From G963701675 sp963701675 (GTDB taxonomy: Bacteria > Planctomycetota > Planctomycetia > Gemmatales > Gemmataceae), in the NCBI GenBank assembly GCA_963701675.1, contig OY969623.1, forward strand, positions 620,001 to 684,000: 64,000 nt of DNA, in the 5' to 3' direction. The translations under genes and the position numbers were made by a program. Every line of letters starts with the position of its first letter. Within the stretch, counting starts at the first letter, position 1. Shown here in pieces: positions 19,763 through 29,769 of this stretch. The notes under the pieces are model-generated. The model saw nothing but the letters and a program-made list of their open reading frames with translations. It did no database searches and was not told the DNA's origin.

Positions 19763-19778
19763 GAGCCCATGCCGCATG
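19763..19778. repeat. Right target-site duplication of the insertion sequence
   Basis: GAGCCCATGCCGCATG, identical to 18302-18317. Confidence 0.85.
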
Positions 19779-19862
19779 CATTCGCGTTGCTACTAGCCTG
19801 TGGCGAATTCTCCGAGAAACCGATCTCTGGTACCGTGCACCAGTGAGCCATAAACTTCCACC

Positions 19863-20546
19863 ATGACGTTACAGGTCATCGATTTGTACAAGGAATACCC
19901 CACGCGTAGCGGAGCGTTGTCGGTGCTTCGCGGGTTGAACTTTGAAATGCAGCGTGGCGATGCGCTCGCAGTGATGGGCCCATCCGGCTCCGGCAAGAGT
20001 ACTCTGCTGCACATTCTCGGTACGCTCGACGCACCGACGTCCGGCACGGTCCGTATTGAAGGAATGGAGCCATTGACATTGCCGGAGAGGGCCCTCGCCG
20101 ATTTTCGGAACCGGCACGTCGGTTTTGTCTTCCAGGATCATCACTTGCTGCCGCAATGCAGCGTTCTCGAAAACGTGTTGATTCCGACTTTGGTTGGGAC
20201 CGATGGACGGGCCAATGCAGAAGCTTGGGCTCGGCAGTTGCTGGAACGCGTCGGTCTCTCTCACCGATTGGATCACCGCCCGGCTGAGTTATCCGGCGGT
20301 GAGCGTCAACGGGTAGCCGTCGCTCGTGCCTTGGTCCGCCATCCCATTCTGTTGCTAGCCGACGAGCCGACAGGAAACCTCGATCGGCAAAGCTCCCACG
20401 CCGTGGGAAGCCTCCTTCTTGACCTTCATCGGCAAGAGCAAACGATTCTAATCGTAGTGACTCACAGCGTCGAACTTGCCGCGCAGTTTCCGCGCCGCAT
20501 GGAGATGATCGACGGGGCGTTGCAGCGTGTCGAGGGAAACACATGA
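19863..20546 (+). CDS. ABC transporter ATP-binding protein, MacB/LolD type
   Basis: 227 residues. Walker A GPSGSGKST (residues ~40-48), the signature LSGGERQRVAVARAL, and Walker B LLADEPTGNLD followed by the switch His in VTHS. The motif TGNLD is typical of the MacB/LolD/FtsE group, which works with FtsX-type permeases. The stop overlaps the permease start by 4 bases (ATGA), so the two are translationally coupled. Starts about 85 bp past the right duplication of an insertion sequence. It powers lipoprotein release or export of a small peptide or lipid; substrate unknown. Confidence 0.95.
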   Translation: MTLQVIDLYKEYPTRSGALSVLRGLNFEMQRGDALAVMGPSGSGKSTLLHILGTLDAPTSGTVRIEGMEPLTLPERALADFRNRHVGFVFQDHHLLPQCSVLENVLIPTLVGTDGRANAEAWARQLLERVGLSHRLDHRPAELSGGERQRVAVARALVRHPILLLADEPTGNLDRQSSHAVGSLLLDLHRQEQTILIVVTHSVELAAQFPRRMEMIDGALQRVEGNT

Positions 20547-23500
20547 CACCTGGTCGGCTGATTCGTCAGAGTCTTCGATATCATTGGCGCGGCAATTGCG
20601 CCTTATTCCTCGGTGTGGCAGTTGCCACGGCGGTCTTGACCGGCGCGTTGCTGGTGGGTGATTCGTTGCGTGGAAGCCTCCGCCACCAAGTAAACGAACA
20701 GCTCGGCTGGATTGACCACGCGCTCATATCCGGGCGGTTCATCCGCGCGGAACTGGCGAATGAAATCCAGGCGGACCGGCTGGCGCCCGCAATCCTCCTC
20801 CGCGGTGCAGCCATTCGCGAGGACGACCGCGGCGAGACTGTCTCGCGGGCGGGCCGAGTAACGATGGTCGGAGTGGACAGCCGCTTCTGGGACAAATCGC
20901 CCGTGGAGAACGACTTCTGGACGACCGATCGCGACGAAGTGGTCGTGAATGAGGCGCTGGCTAATGCACTCGGCGCCCAGGCCGGCGACTTCATTACGAT
21001 CAATGTGCAAAAAGTCAGTAATGTTCCGCGCGATTCCCTTCTTGCTCACCGTGACGCTGTTGACGTCATGGATTCATGGCGGCTACAGATCAAGGAAATC
21101 ATCCCAAACAACGGTCCGGGTCGCTTCAATCTCGCGCCTAGTACGGATGTTCCGCTAAACGCATTTGTCCCGCTGCGTGCCCTTCAGCAGAAGTTGATGG
21201 CCCCTAAGCGCCGCGGTGATCCCGGTGAACAGCGGGAACCAATGATCAATGCGCTCCTCGCGCGGGCGCAACGAAAGATCTTCAACGTATTCTGCACGAT
21301 AAGCTTCGAACGGAGGACTTAGGTCTGGTGGTAAAGGCGCCCAAGCATGCCGACGGCCGGCCCAGAGGCTACATCAGTCTCGAAAGCCGCCACATGTACA
21401 TTGAACCTGCCATCGAAGCCACAGCGACACGTGCGGCCCGGAATCTCGGACTGCGCATTGCGCCGACTTTGGTGTATTTGGCCAATCGAATCTCAGACGG
21501 CACAAACGAAATCCCATACTCGGTCGTCGCCGCCCTGGATCCCGTACTCCCGCCGCCTCTTGGTTCGTTCCTGCCAGAGGGGATCGGGCACTTGGAGAAC
21601 GACGAAATCGTGCTGGTCGATTGGGACTACTCGCCGCTGAAGCTCACGCCGGGTGAGTCGGTCACGATGACCTATTATGAGCCGGAACAAGAACAGCGAT
21701 TGATGGAACGGTTGGCATCGTTTCGCTTTCGAGGCGACATTCCGCTGAACGATCAGCGCGACCTTGCTCCGGAGTTTCCAGGTCTCACCGACCAATTGAC
21801 CATCAAAGATTGGAACCCACCATTTGAAATCGATCAGCGGCGTATCAAAGATCGCGACGAAGCGTTCTGGGCCCAATATCGCACGACGCCGAAGGCATAC
21901 GTCACGCTTGCGAAGGGCCAGGAACTCTGGGGCTCGCGGTTTGGGAGACTGACTTCGCTGCGCTTGGCACCGGAATCAGAGAGTTTCGGAATAGAAGGCC
22001 TCGACCAACTCCAAGACCAATTCTCGCGTGCGTTGCTTTCCGAAGTGGACCCAGCGGAAGTTGGATTGGTTTTCGACGATTTGAGAAAGCGTGCTTCGGA
22101 ATCCGCGGCGGGCAGTGCCGACTTTGCGATGTACTTCCTTGCATTCAGCTTCTTTCTAATCGTGGCGGCCGTGCTTTTGATCGGCTTAGTGCTTCGGCTC
22201 AATCTGGATCGCCGGGCGCCGGAGCTCGGCATTATGCTTGCGACCGGTTATCGCCAGCGGAAGGTGCGCGCCGTGGTGTTGGCGGAGTATGCCATCGTGG
22301 CGAGCGTTGGCGGCTTGATTGGCATCATCGCTGCCGTTGCCTATGCGTGGGGTCTACTCGAACTTTTGCGCGCGTGGTGGCCGGGTGAACTCGATCGTTC
22401 GTTCTTGCGGGTACACGTACGTGGAATCAGTTTGCTAATCGGTTACGCGGCCGCCATGTTGGTCGTTTGTGCCACGGTTGTTTGGGCCGTCCGCTCATTC
22501 CGCCGTGTTCCAACTACCGCACTACTCGCCGGCCAACAAACGACGATGCTCGTCCAAACCGGCCCGAAAGTCCGCTGGGGCCGGTGGGTGGCGATTGCCG
22601 GACTTATCTGCGGCGCGGCGCTCTTCATTCTGGCGTACATCGTTCACGGCCACATGACGAAGGCGCTTAGCTTTTTCGGAAGCGGCGCCTTGCTCCTGAT
22701 TGCGAGCCTCGGCGCCACCTGGGCTTGGATGTGCCGAGCTGAGGCCACGGAACTCGGCGGTCACGGCATCACCGCACTGCTGCGGCTGGGCGTGCGAAAC
22801 GCTGCCCGACATCCAATTCGAAGCCTTTTGACTACTGGCCTGGTTGCGTTCGCGGTATTCGTCGTAATCGCCGTGACGAGTTTTCATCGGGACGCGAACT
22901 CGGCCACCACGGGCCCGAATTCCGGTACCGGGGGCTTCGCCCTGGTCGCAGAATCGACGCTGCCGCTATACCAAGACCTTAATACCGAAGACGGCCAAGA
23001 TGCCCTGAACATCCCTGACCCGCCCCATCCGACTCTGGCCAATGTACACACCCTGAGTTTTCGGCTCCGAGCCGGCGACGACGCGAGTTGTCTGAACCTC
23101 TATCAACCCAGTCGACCTCAAGTACTCGGCGTTCCGGATGCATTCGTTCAACTTAATCGCTTTCGATTTCATGCACCGAAGGTCGATAATCCTTGGCAAC
23201 TGTTGCATGGCGACGCCTCTGATGGCGTACCCACGATTGTTGACGGCACGACCGCCCAATACATCCTGAAAAAAGGCATCGGCGACCGCGTAGAGCTCGC
23301 AAACGAGCGTGGCGAGACGGTGCCGCTCCGTATCGTCGGATTGGTTGCGGACAGCATACTGCAAAGCCAGCTTCTGATTTCCGAATCGAATTTCTTGCGC
23401 CTCTTCCCGAATCACGAGGGATATCAGTTTTTTCTGATCGACGCGCCAAGCGACCGCGCTGATCAAGTCCGTGCATTCCTCGAAACCAATCTTGCTGAGC

Positions 23501-23940
23501 GAGGCTTTTCGGCGATTCCGTCTAGCCAGCGGCTCGAAGCCTATTGGGCAGTCGAAAATACCTACCTCGCGACATTCCAAGCGTTGGGCGGACTCGGCTT
23601 GATTATGGGTACGCTTGGGCTTGCCGTCGTGCTATTACGCACCGTGTGGGAGCGCCGCGGCGAACTGGCGCTGTTTCGTGCTCTGGGCTACCGGCATTCG
23701 GCTCTGAGCTGGCTACTTTTGTTCGAGAACGCGTTCTTGCTGGTACTGGGTCTCGGCATAGGATCGTTGGCGGCATTCGTATCCGTGATGCCGCACCTTA
23801 GCCGTGCGTCAACGGATCTACCAATACTGCGTTTGGGAGGGTTTGTCGTCGGCGTGTTCTGCGTCGGACTCGCGGCCGGGGCCATCGCGACGGTCACTAG
23901 CCTGCGAGCAAGCTTGATTCCGGCGCTGCGCCACGATTAG
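20543..23940 (+). pseudogene. ABC transporter permease, FtsX/MacB-type (frameshifted)
   Basis: Roughly 1,130 residues if joined. N-terminal membrane helix then a large periplasmic domain (MacB-type), a first FtsX membrane domain (about 22.1-22.5 kb, AMYFLAFSFFLIVAAVLLIGL then RRAPELGIMLATGYRQRKV), two more helices, a second periplasmic domain, and a C-terminal FtsX domain (LGGLGLIMGTLGLAVVLL then RRGELALFRALGYRHSAL). The two frames are 20543-21322 and 21328-23940; they join if one G is added to the GGG at about 21257 (ALLAR then GATKDLQRIL). Duplicated FtsX halves in one chain suit a LolC/E-like or macrolide-exporter type protein. Works with the adjacent ATPase. Confidence 0.85.
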
Positions 23941-23971
23941 CGGCTCAAGTTACCTATTATCGAGGGGGATT

Positions 23972-24529
23972 ATGGAATCTCGAATCTGGTTGCTATTCGT
24001 GGCCTTGGCGGGACTCTGTTGGGGTACTTACGTGCCGATGATTGCGTTTGGTGGTAAGGAGCTAAAGAGTTCCTATGCCGCGTTTCTGTGCGTGGGGGTT
24101 GCGTACTTTCTGATTGCAATTCTCTTACCCGTAATCATTCTGACCATCCGCCAGAAATGGCCTCCGCTGAACCTGAACGGGGTCACGTTTTCGGTGTTGG
24201 CCGGTACAGCGGGCGCCGTTGGCGCTCTTTGCGTGATCTTTGCCACGTTCGAATTCGGCGGCGATCGCCGTTTTGTCGGGCCGCTCATTTTCGCCACGGC
24301 GCCGATCATCAACACCCTCGTCAGTTTGATCTGGCAGCCAACCTCTGAAAGTCCTCTTCACTTCGGGCTCCCAGCACATGCACCCGGTTGGAAGTTATAC
24401 GTCGGCATCGTGCTTGCCGGCGTCGGCGCCGCGCTAGTGCTTTACTCCAAGGAAGAACTAGAGGCAAGCAAACAAGCCTCACCGTCACCCACTTCGGCCA
24501 TCGCACAAGCAAGAGCCAACCTGGATTAA
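23972..24529 (+). CDS. Small DMT/EamA-like membrane protein
   Basis: 185 residues with five predicted membrane helices: RIWLLFVALAGLCWG, AAFLCVGVAYFLIAILL, GVTFSVLAGTAGAVGAL, VGPLIFATAPIINTLVSLIW and KLYVGIVLAGVGAALVLYS. This is half the length of a usual ten-helix EamA transporter. The next gene is a full-length relative and starts one base later. They may be a paired or heteromeric transporter; a fused ancestor is possible. Substrate unknown. Confidence 0.7.
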   Translation: MESRIWLLFVALAGLCWGTYVPMIAFGGKELKSSYAAFLCVGVAYFLIAILLPVIILTIRQKWPPLNLNGVTFSVLAGTAGAVGALCVIFATFEFGGDRRFVGPLIFATAPIINTLVSLIWQPTSESPLHFGLPAHAPGWKLYVGIVLAGVGAALVLYSKEELEASKQASPSPTSAIAQARANLD

Positions 24530-24530
24530 C

Positions 24531-25532
24531 ATGCAGACCGATGCCTCTAGTGCGACGCGGCGGACGCAGACCGCGGAATGGATGTTGATCGCCACCACGG
24601 CATGCTGGGGAATCTCTTTCCCGCTCCTGAAAGATTGGATTGACGCAGGCAAAACACGCGTCATAGGCCCAACCATTGCCTATTTCACCGTCATCGTATT
24701 GCGCATGGCGATCGCCATGCTCGTCCTCGGGCTTGTCCGGCCGCGGCTGATCTTCGATGCCACGTGGCGCGAACATCGTGTCGGGATCATATTGGGCTTC
24801 TTAACCTTTTTCGGCGCGGCGCTTCAAGGCATCGGCATGATTTGGGCTTCGCCGGCCGACTCCGCTTTCATAACCTCGCTCAGCAGCGTCTGGGTGCCTC
24901 TGTTTGCGTGGGTCGTGTTCCGAATTCATGTTCCATTGTTGACCATCGCCGGATTGACCTTGGGCATGATCGGTGTTTTTGTGCTGAGCGTTCGTGAAAT
25001 GAGCCAAGGCCATTGGGGTTACGGCGAAAGCTTCACCGTCGGCGCCACGATTGTGTTCGCGATCCAGATCCTATTGCTTGATCGACTGGGCAAAGGCGTT
25101 AATTCGGCGCACATATCAACGGCTTTTTTCGCGATATATGGTCTCAGTTCGCTTGTGTGCGCTCTCGTATTGGCATGGAAGCAAACCGGCTTATCGGCAT
25201 GGGTGGACTGTGTATGGAAGATGGTTCGCGATCCGGCGTTGGCGCGCGCTCTCCTCGTCCTGGCAGTAGTTTGCACTGTGATGGCGTTTCACTGGATGAA
25301 TACCTATCAGCCGCGGACTTCGGCGAGCCGAGCGGCGTTGATCTATCTTTTGGAACCACTCTGGGCCGCGCTTTTCTCGCTGTTGTTGGGCCATGATCAG
25401 CTAACCGCATACTTGGTGGCGGGAGGCGCCTTGATTCTTGCCGGAAATCTGCTCGTTGAGATTCCTCGATGGAAACGGGAACGAGCGGCCGCGCGTGCCG
25501 ATCAGGCGACAAACGGTAGGATTACTCCATGA
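24531..25532 (+). CDS. DMT-superfamily transporter, EamA family
   Basis: 333 residues and ten hydrophobic helices with the EamA pattern. First half: EWMLIATTACWGISFPLLKDW. Second half: ALIYLLEPLWAALFSLLLGHDQL, the conserved P-x-x-A stretch of the family. Family members export amino acids, drugs or other small metabolites. The last four bases overlap the next gene (ATGA), so it is coupled to LutB. Substrate not shown. Confidence 0.8.
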   Translation: MQTDASSATRRTQTAEWMLIATTACWGISFPLLKDWIDAGKTRVIGPTIAYFTVIVLRMAIAMLVLGLVRPRLIFDATWREHRVGIILGFLTFFGAALQGIGMIWASPADSAFITSLSSVWVPLFAWVVFRIHVPLLTIAGLTLGMIGVFVLSVREMSQGHWGYGESFTVGATIVFAIQILLLDRLGKGVNSAHISTAFFAIYGLSSLVCALVLAWKQTGLSAWVDCVWKMVRDPALARALLVLAVVCTVMAFHWMNTYQPRTSASRAALIYLLEPLWAALFSLLLGHDQLTAYLVAGGALILAGNLLVEIPRWKRERAAARADQATNGRITP

Positions 25533-26935
25533 GCGATTACGCCAGGCACGAGCATCACGATTTCGTCGGCGCCGCTGCGGAAGCGCTCGCGGCGCCGGCG
25601 CTCCAGGCGGCGTTGACTCGACTAACAGGAACGCTGATGGCCGGCAACCGGCGCAGTTTCGCCGCGCTGGCAGACAGCGACAAGCTCCGAGATCACGCCA
25701 AATCGATCAAAGAGCACACCCTGGCAAATCTGGACCGATACCTGGAACAGTTGGAAGCATCCGTACAGCGGCTCGGGGGACACGTTCATTGGGCGGCGGA
25801 CGCGGCGGAAGCTCGCCGACTGGTGCAAACCATCGCTCAGAAGAACGGCTGTCGGCGGGCCGTGAAGTCCAAGTCGATGACTTCCGAAGAAATCCATCTA
25901 AACCCGGCACTCGAAGCGGCCAATATTGAGGTTACGGAGACAGATTTTGGTGAATTCATCCTCCAAGTTGCGGGTGAAAGACCATCCCACCTGGTAGCGC
26001 CCGCGGTACATCACACCCGAGAAAGTGTGGCGCGTGTCCTTTCGAAATACGTCGGCCACGCGCTGCCGGATGACCCTCAACAACTTGCCATGGTGGGGCG
26101 ACGTCTGTTGCGGCAAAAGTTCCAAGCCGCCGATCTCGGCATCACCGGTGCCAACTTTGCCGTCGCCGAAACCGGAACCGTAGTCCTCGTCACCAACGAA
26201 GGCAATGGCCGGCTCACGACAGCGTGCCCGCGCGTCCACGTGGCGGTGATGGGTATGGAAAAAGTGATCCCGCGCCTTGTCGATTTGCCGGTATTCCTAA
26301 AGCTGTTGGCGCGGGCGGCGACGGGGCAAACACTTTCGGTATACACAACGCTCATTACCGGACCGCGACGAGCCGGCGAATCCGACGGGCCGGAGGAGTT
26401 CCATTTGGTGATTCTGGACAACGGTCGCGCCAAAGTGCTCGGTTCGCCGTTTCGGGAGAGCCTCCAGTGCATTCGTTGTGGCGCCTGCTTGAATGCCTGC
26501 CCGGTGTATCGGCGGATCGGCGGTCACGCTTATGGCAATGTTTATTCAGGACCAATCGGCAGCATCTTGACGCCGCTATATGATGGTGTGGCCGCCAATG
26601 CCGATTTGCCGCACGCTTCCTCGTTGTGCGGCGCGTGTCACGCCGTCTGCCCGGTCAGAATCAATATTCCACATATGCTAATAGGACTTCGGGAACTGCA
26701 ACACTCCACGGGCACCGGGCGTGCAGCTTCGCTGGCGTACCGGGCATGGATGGAAATCCTCCGGCGGCCACGGCTCTATCGCCTGGCATTGAAAGGTGTC
26801 CGACTGCTGGCCCGGATCAAGGCGCGCAACGGCTGGCTGAGCCAACTTCCAGGACTCGGCGCAAATTGGACGAGTGTCCGCGATTTTCCTGCGCCCGCAC
26901 CTTCCCCATTTCGAGAGCTCTGGGAGAAGTCATAA
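25529..26935 (+). CDS. lutB: Lactate utilization iron-sulfur protein LutB
   Basis: 468 residues. N-terminal LUD domain: the segment RRAVKSKSMTSEEIHLNPALE and the T-G-A-N-F-A-V-A-E-T-G motif (about residues 210-222). Two 4Fe-4S sites follow: CIRCGACLNACP (~312) and CGACHAVCP (~371). This is the architecture and length of LutB, the iron-sulfur subunit of the L-lactate dehydrogenase complex LutABC. It would carry electrons from lactate oxidation in the cytoplasm. The partner LutC is next; LutA is not in the window, so it may be elsewhere or replaced by another dehydrogenase. Coupled by overlap to the upstream transporter. Confidence 0.9.
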   Translation: MSDYARHEHHDFVGAAAEALAAPALQAALTRLTGTLMAGNRRSFAALADSDKLRDHAKSIKEHTLANLDRYLEQLEASVQRLGGHVHWAADAAEARRLVQTIAQKNGCRRAVKSKSMTSEEIHLNPALEAANIEVTETDFGEFILQVAGERPSHLVAPAVHHTRESVARVLSKYVGHALPDDPQQLAMVGRRLLRQKFQAADLGITGANFAVAETGTVVLVTNEGNGRLTTACPRVHVAVMGMEKVIPRLVDLPVFLKLLARAATGQTLSVYTTLITGPRRAGESDGPEEFHLVILDNGRAKVLGSPFRESLQCIRCGACLNACPVYRRIGGHAYGNVYSGPIGSILTPLYDGVAANADLPHASSLCGACHAVCPVRINIPHMLIGLRELQHSTGTGRAASLAYRAWMEILRRPRLYRLALKGVRLLARIKARNGWLSQLPGLGANWTSVRDFPAPAPSPFRELWEKS

Positions 26936-26941
26936 ACGTCA

Positions 26942-27607
26942 ATGTCCTCGTCGCGCGCCGAGTTCCTGAATCGAGTCCGAACGGCAATTGAGCAATCCCG
27001 TCGGCCTGGCGCAAACCCAGCGGCGCCGGAGCGCGGCATCATCGGCTATCAAGGCGGCGGCAGCGATCACGTACACACGTTTCGCGAAGCCCTTCTGGCC
27101 TCGGGAGCCAACTTCCATAGGGTTCGCGATCGAGAGACAGTGGTTACCACGGTAGTGGGGCTCCTCCAACAACGTGGGGTTCGGAAAGTCTTGCTCGGCA
27201 AGGGCGCAACTCTAGATGCTCTTCCGCTCGCTGATCGGCTTTCATCGGACGGTTTCGAGGTGTTCAACACAGAAACAACACGGGAAGCGCAATTCGCGGC
27301 TGATGCATCGATAACCGGCGTCGACGGGTTGCTTGCTGAAACCGGTTCCATCGTCACCCGCACTTCGCCGACCGAACCCCGATTGCTCACGCTGGCCCCG
27401 CCTGTGCATATCGCTGTTGCGGACGAAACCCAGATCATTCCAGACATGTTCGACCTGTTCGCAGAAGACGCACGCGAACGAATGCCGTCTTGCCTCACGC
27501 TCATCACCGGCCCGAGCAAGACCGGCGACATTGAATTGAAACTCGTCACCGGAGTGCATGGGCCGGGCGAGGTTCACGTCGTTCTCATCGCCAAGGATTT
27601 GGTATAA
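26942..27607 (+). CDS. lutC: Lactate utilization protein LutC
   Basis: 221 residues of the LUD family, six bases after LutB. The typical features are ITGVDGLLAETGSIVTRTSPTEPRLLTLAPPVHIAV and the C-terminal TGPSKTGDIELKLVTGVHGPGEVHVVL. LutC is the third component of the L-lactate oxidation complex. Eleven bases separate it from the UvrC gene. Because LutA is absent here, substrate assignment to lactate is inferred from the LutB-LutC pair. Confidence 0.85.
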   Translation: MSSSRAEFLNRVRTAIEQSRRPGANPAAPERGIIGYQGGGSDHVHTFREALLASGANFHRVRDRETVVTTVVGLLQQRGVRKVLLGKGATLDALPLADRLSSDGFEVFNTETTREAQFAADASITGVDGLLAETGSIVTRTSPTEPRLLTLAPPVHIAVADETQIIPDMFDLFAEDARERMPSCLTLITGPSKTGDIELKLVTGVHGPGEVHVVLIAKDLV

Positions 27608-27618
27608 ATACGATCGAC

Positions 27619-28935
27619 ATGTCGAGCGCCGCCGATAAAGTCCGGGAGTTTCCAGCCACACCCGGCGTCTATCTCATGAAAGATACCCTGGGACGTGTTC
27701 TCTACGTCGGTAAGGCGAAGAACCTACGCAATCGGGCTGGGCACTACTTTAGCCAGGCCGCCGCAGACGACCGTCGAACGTCGGACCTGGTTAAACTGAT
27801 CGCGGATATTGACTTTCTTCCCGCGGACAGCGAGGTCGAGGCGGTGCTGCTCGAAGCTCGGCTAGTGAAGGACATTCAGCCGCGCTTTAACGTCGACCTC
27901 AAGGACGACAAGACGTTTCCTTACTTGCAGATCTACATGAGAGAGGATTTTCCGCGAGTCGAGTTCACCCGCACCCCTCGGCGGCGCGGGGTCCGGCTCT
28001 ACGGGCCCTTCACAAGTGCCAAGAGCCTTCGTCTCGCCATTCAAGTGCTGCAACGCATCTTCAAATTCCGCACCTGTTCGCTGGACATCCGCGAACAGGA
28101 TCCCCGTTGGCGTTGGTTTCGGCCGTGTATCTTGCACAGCATCCACCAATGCACGGCGCCGTGTAACTTCCGGGTGACAAAGGAAGCGTATCGCCGACAA
28201 ATTCGTGCGTTGCGTTTGATGCTCGAAGGCAAGAAGGCGAAACTACTCGCCGAAATGGAACAGGAAATGCAGCGAGCGAGCACAGCAATGGAGTTTGAAC
28301 GCGCCGCCCGGCTGCGCGACGATATTCATGCGCTGCGAACGTTGGCCGATCGCGGGAATGTCGACAAGAACGTGCAGCCGCAGGTATTCTGGCTGGAACC
28401 CCGGAAAGGGTCCGTTGGACTGCGAAAGATCCTCGGCCTCCCCAAAGTTCCACGCGTGATCGAAGGTGTAGACATCGCCCATTTGGGCGGTTCCGAAACG
28501 GTCGCATCATTGGTCATGTTTATTGACGGGTTACCCTTCAAACCGGGATATCGCCGTTACCGGATTCGAAGTGTGAAAGGTGTCGATGATTTTGCATCCA
28601 TCCGAGAGGTGGTTTCGCGGCGCTTTCGCCCCCGCCGTGAGAACGTTGAGGAACGTGTTTTCCCCGACATCCTTCTGATCGACGGCGGCAGGGGACAACT
28701 CAACGCCGCTCGTGAAGCGTTCGCCGTGCTCGGCATCGAACCGCCCCAACTACTTTCGCTCGCCAAACGGGAAGAAGAAGTCTACACGGTCGACAAGGCA
28801 GAGCCACTTCACCTGAGTCGGCATGCCGCGGCGCTCCGCTTGCTTCAATATGTTCGCGACGAAGCTCATCGTTTCGCCCAGCACTATCACCACCTCCTGC
28901 GGCGGAAAAAGCTCCAGAGCGACAGCGAGCCTTAG
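27619..28935 (+). CDS. uvrC: UvrC-like excinuclease subunit lacking the HhH tail
   Basis: 438 residues against about 600 for typical UvrC. GIY-YIG nuclease domain (PGVYLMKDTLGRVLYVGKAKNLRNR, residues ~15-40, with the Glu in EAVLLEARLVKDIQPRFNV), the UVR region and the RNase H-like second nuclease with its Asp residues (EGVDIAHLGG, LLIDGGRGQLNAAR) and the His in DEAHRFAQHYHHLLRRK. What is missing is the C-terminal helix-hairpin-helix DNA-binding domain that normally follows the LRRK segment. Both nuclease active sites are therefore present. Role: nucleotide excision repair with UvrA/UvrB, or a variant; UvrB interaction through the UVR motif (AMEFERAARLRDDI) is kept. Confidence 0.85.
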   Translation: MSSAADKVREFPATPGVYLMKDTLGRVLYVGKAKNLRNRAGHYFSQAAADDRRTSDLVKLIADIDFLPADSEVEAVLLEARLVKDIQPRFNVDLKDDKTFPYLQIYMREDFPRVEFTRTPRRRGVRLYGPFTSAKSLRLAIQVLQRIFKFRTCSLDIREQDPRWRWFRPCILHSIHQCTAPCNFRVTKEAYRRQIRALRLMLEGKKAKLLAEMEQEMQRASTAMEFERAARLRDDIHALRTLADRGNVDKNVQPQVFWLEPRKGSVGLRKILGLPKVPRVIEGVDIAHLGGSETVASLVMFIDGLPFKPGYRRYRIRSVKGVDDFASIREVVSRRFRPRRENVEERVFPDILLIDGGRGQLNAAREAFAVLGIEPPQLLSLAKREEEVYTVDKAEPLHLSRHAAALRLLQYVRDEAHRFAQHYHHLLRRKKLQSDSEP

Positions 28936-28955
28936 ACCCATGATGGGAGTAACCC

Positions 28956-29735
28956 GTGCGCATACTATTGACCAATGACGACGGCGTATACGCTCCGGGA
29001 TTGCGGGCGATGCGAAAGGAACTTCTCAAACTCGGCGAAGTGACTGTCGTGGCCCCGGCCACCGAGCAGAGCGCCGTCGGCCATTCCATTACGCTGCTAA
29101 CGCCGCTCCTCGTGCAAGAAGTTCTTGATGAAGACAACCAACGATCGATTGGTTGGGCAGTGGAAGGCAGACCGGCGGATTGCGTTAAGCTGGCTCTGCT
29201 GGAACTCTTGTCGCCGCCGCCGGACCTCGTTGTGAGCGGCCTGAACGCAGGCTCGAATGCCGGCATCAACGTCCTTTACTCAGGAACCGTGGCCGCGGCC
29301 ATCGAGGCGGCCTTCTTCCAACGCACCAGTATCGCCGTCTCACTCGAATACACGAAAGTGCAGCCGCTCGACTTTCCCCGCGCGGCAGTCTTCGCACGAC
29401 AAGTCATTCAGCAAATCATGGACAAGAAACCGCGAGACGGCTCTTTGTTCAACGTCAATATTCCCAGCCTGGAGAAAGGTCCGATTCGCGGTGTCCGAAT
29501 CGTCCCGCAAAACGTGGCGCCCTATGTGGAAACGTTTGATCGACGCGTCGATCCGCGTGGCCGCGTATACTTTTGGACGAATCCCGGTTGGGATTGTCCT
29601 GAGCCCCACCCCGATACGGACGTGTCGGTGCTCGGCGAGGGTTACATCACCGTGACGCCACTGCAATTCAACCTGACTCACCTACCGCTTCTTGAGGAAA
29701 TGGGAACATGGGCCTGGAACTTCGACAGCCACTGA
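28956..29735 (+). CDS. surE: 5'/3'-nucleotidase SurE
   Basis: 259 residues, GTG start at 28956. N-terminal ILLTNDDGVYAPGL with the metal-binding DD pair, the SGLNAGSNAGINVLYSGTVAAA segment and EYTKVQ, the standard SurE signatures and length. SurE dephosphorylates nucleoside 5'- and 3'-monophosphates in a metal-dependent way. It ends the run of genes that begins with the ABC transporter; the spacing of 20 bases to UvrC supports co-transcription. It is convergent with the DUF1501 gene. Confidence 0.95.
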   Translation: MRILLTNDDGVYAPGLRAMRKELLKLGEVTVVAPATEQSAVGHSITLLTPLLVQEVLDEDNQRSIGWAVEGRPADCVKLALLELLSPPPDLVVSGLNAGSNAGINVLYSGTVAAAIEAAFFQRTSIAVSLEYTKVQPLDFPRAAVFARQVIQQIMDKKPRDGSLFNVNIPSLEKGPIRGVRIVPQNVAPYVETFDRRVDPRGRVYFWTNPGWDCPEPHPDTDVSVLGEGYITVTPLQFNLTHLPLLEEMGTWAWNFDSH

Positions 29736-29769
29736 TGGTCGATGTCCGCTTGCGGCTTGGCGGCCGGGA

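Noticed and set aside
23972..25532. Half-size DMT gene as a frameshifted N-terminus of the next gene
   Set aside because: Both have their own N-terminal first helix and complete helix sets; the second is already ten helices long.
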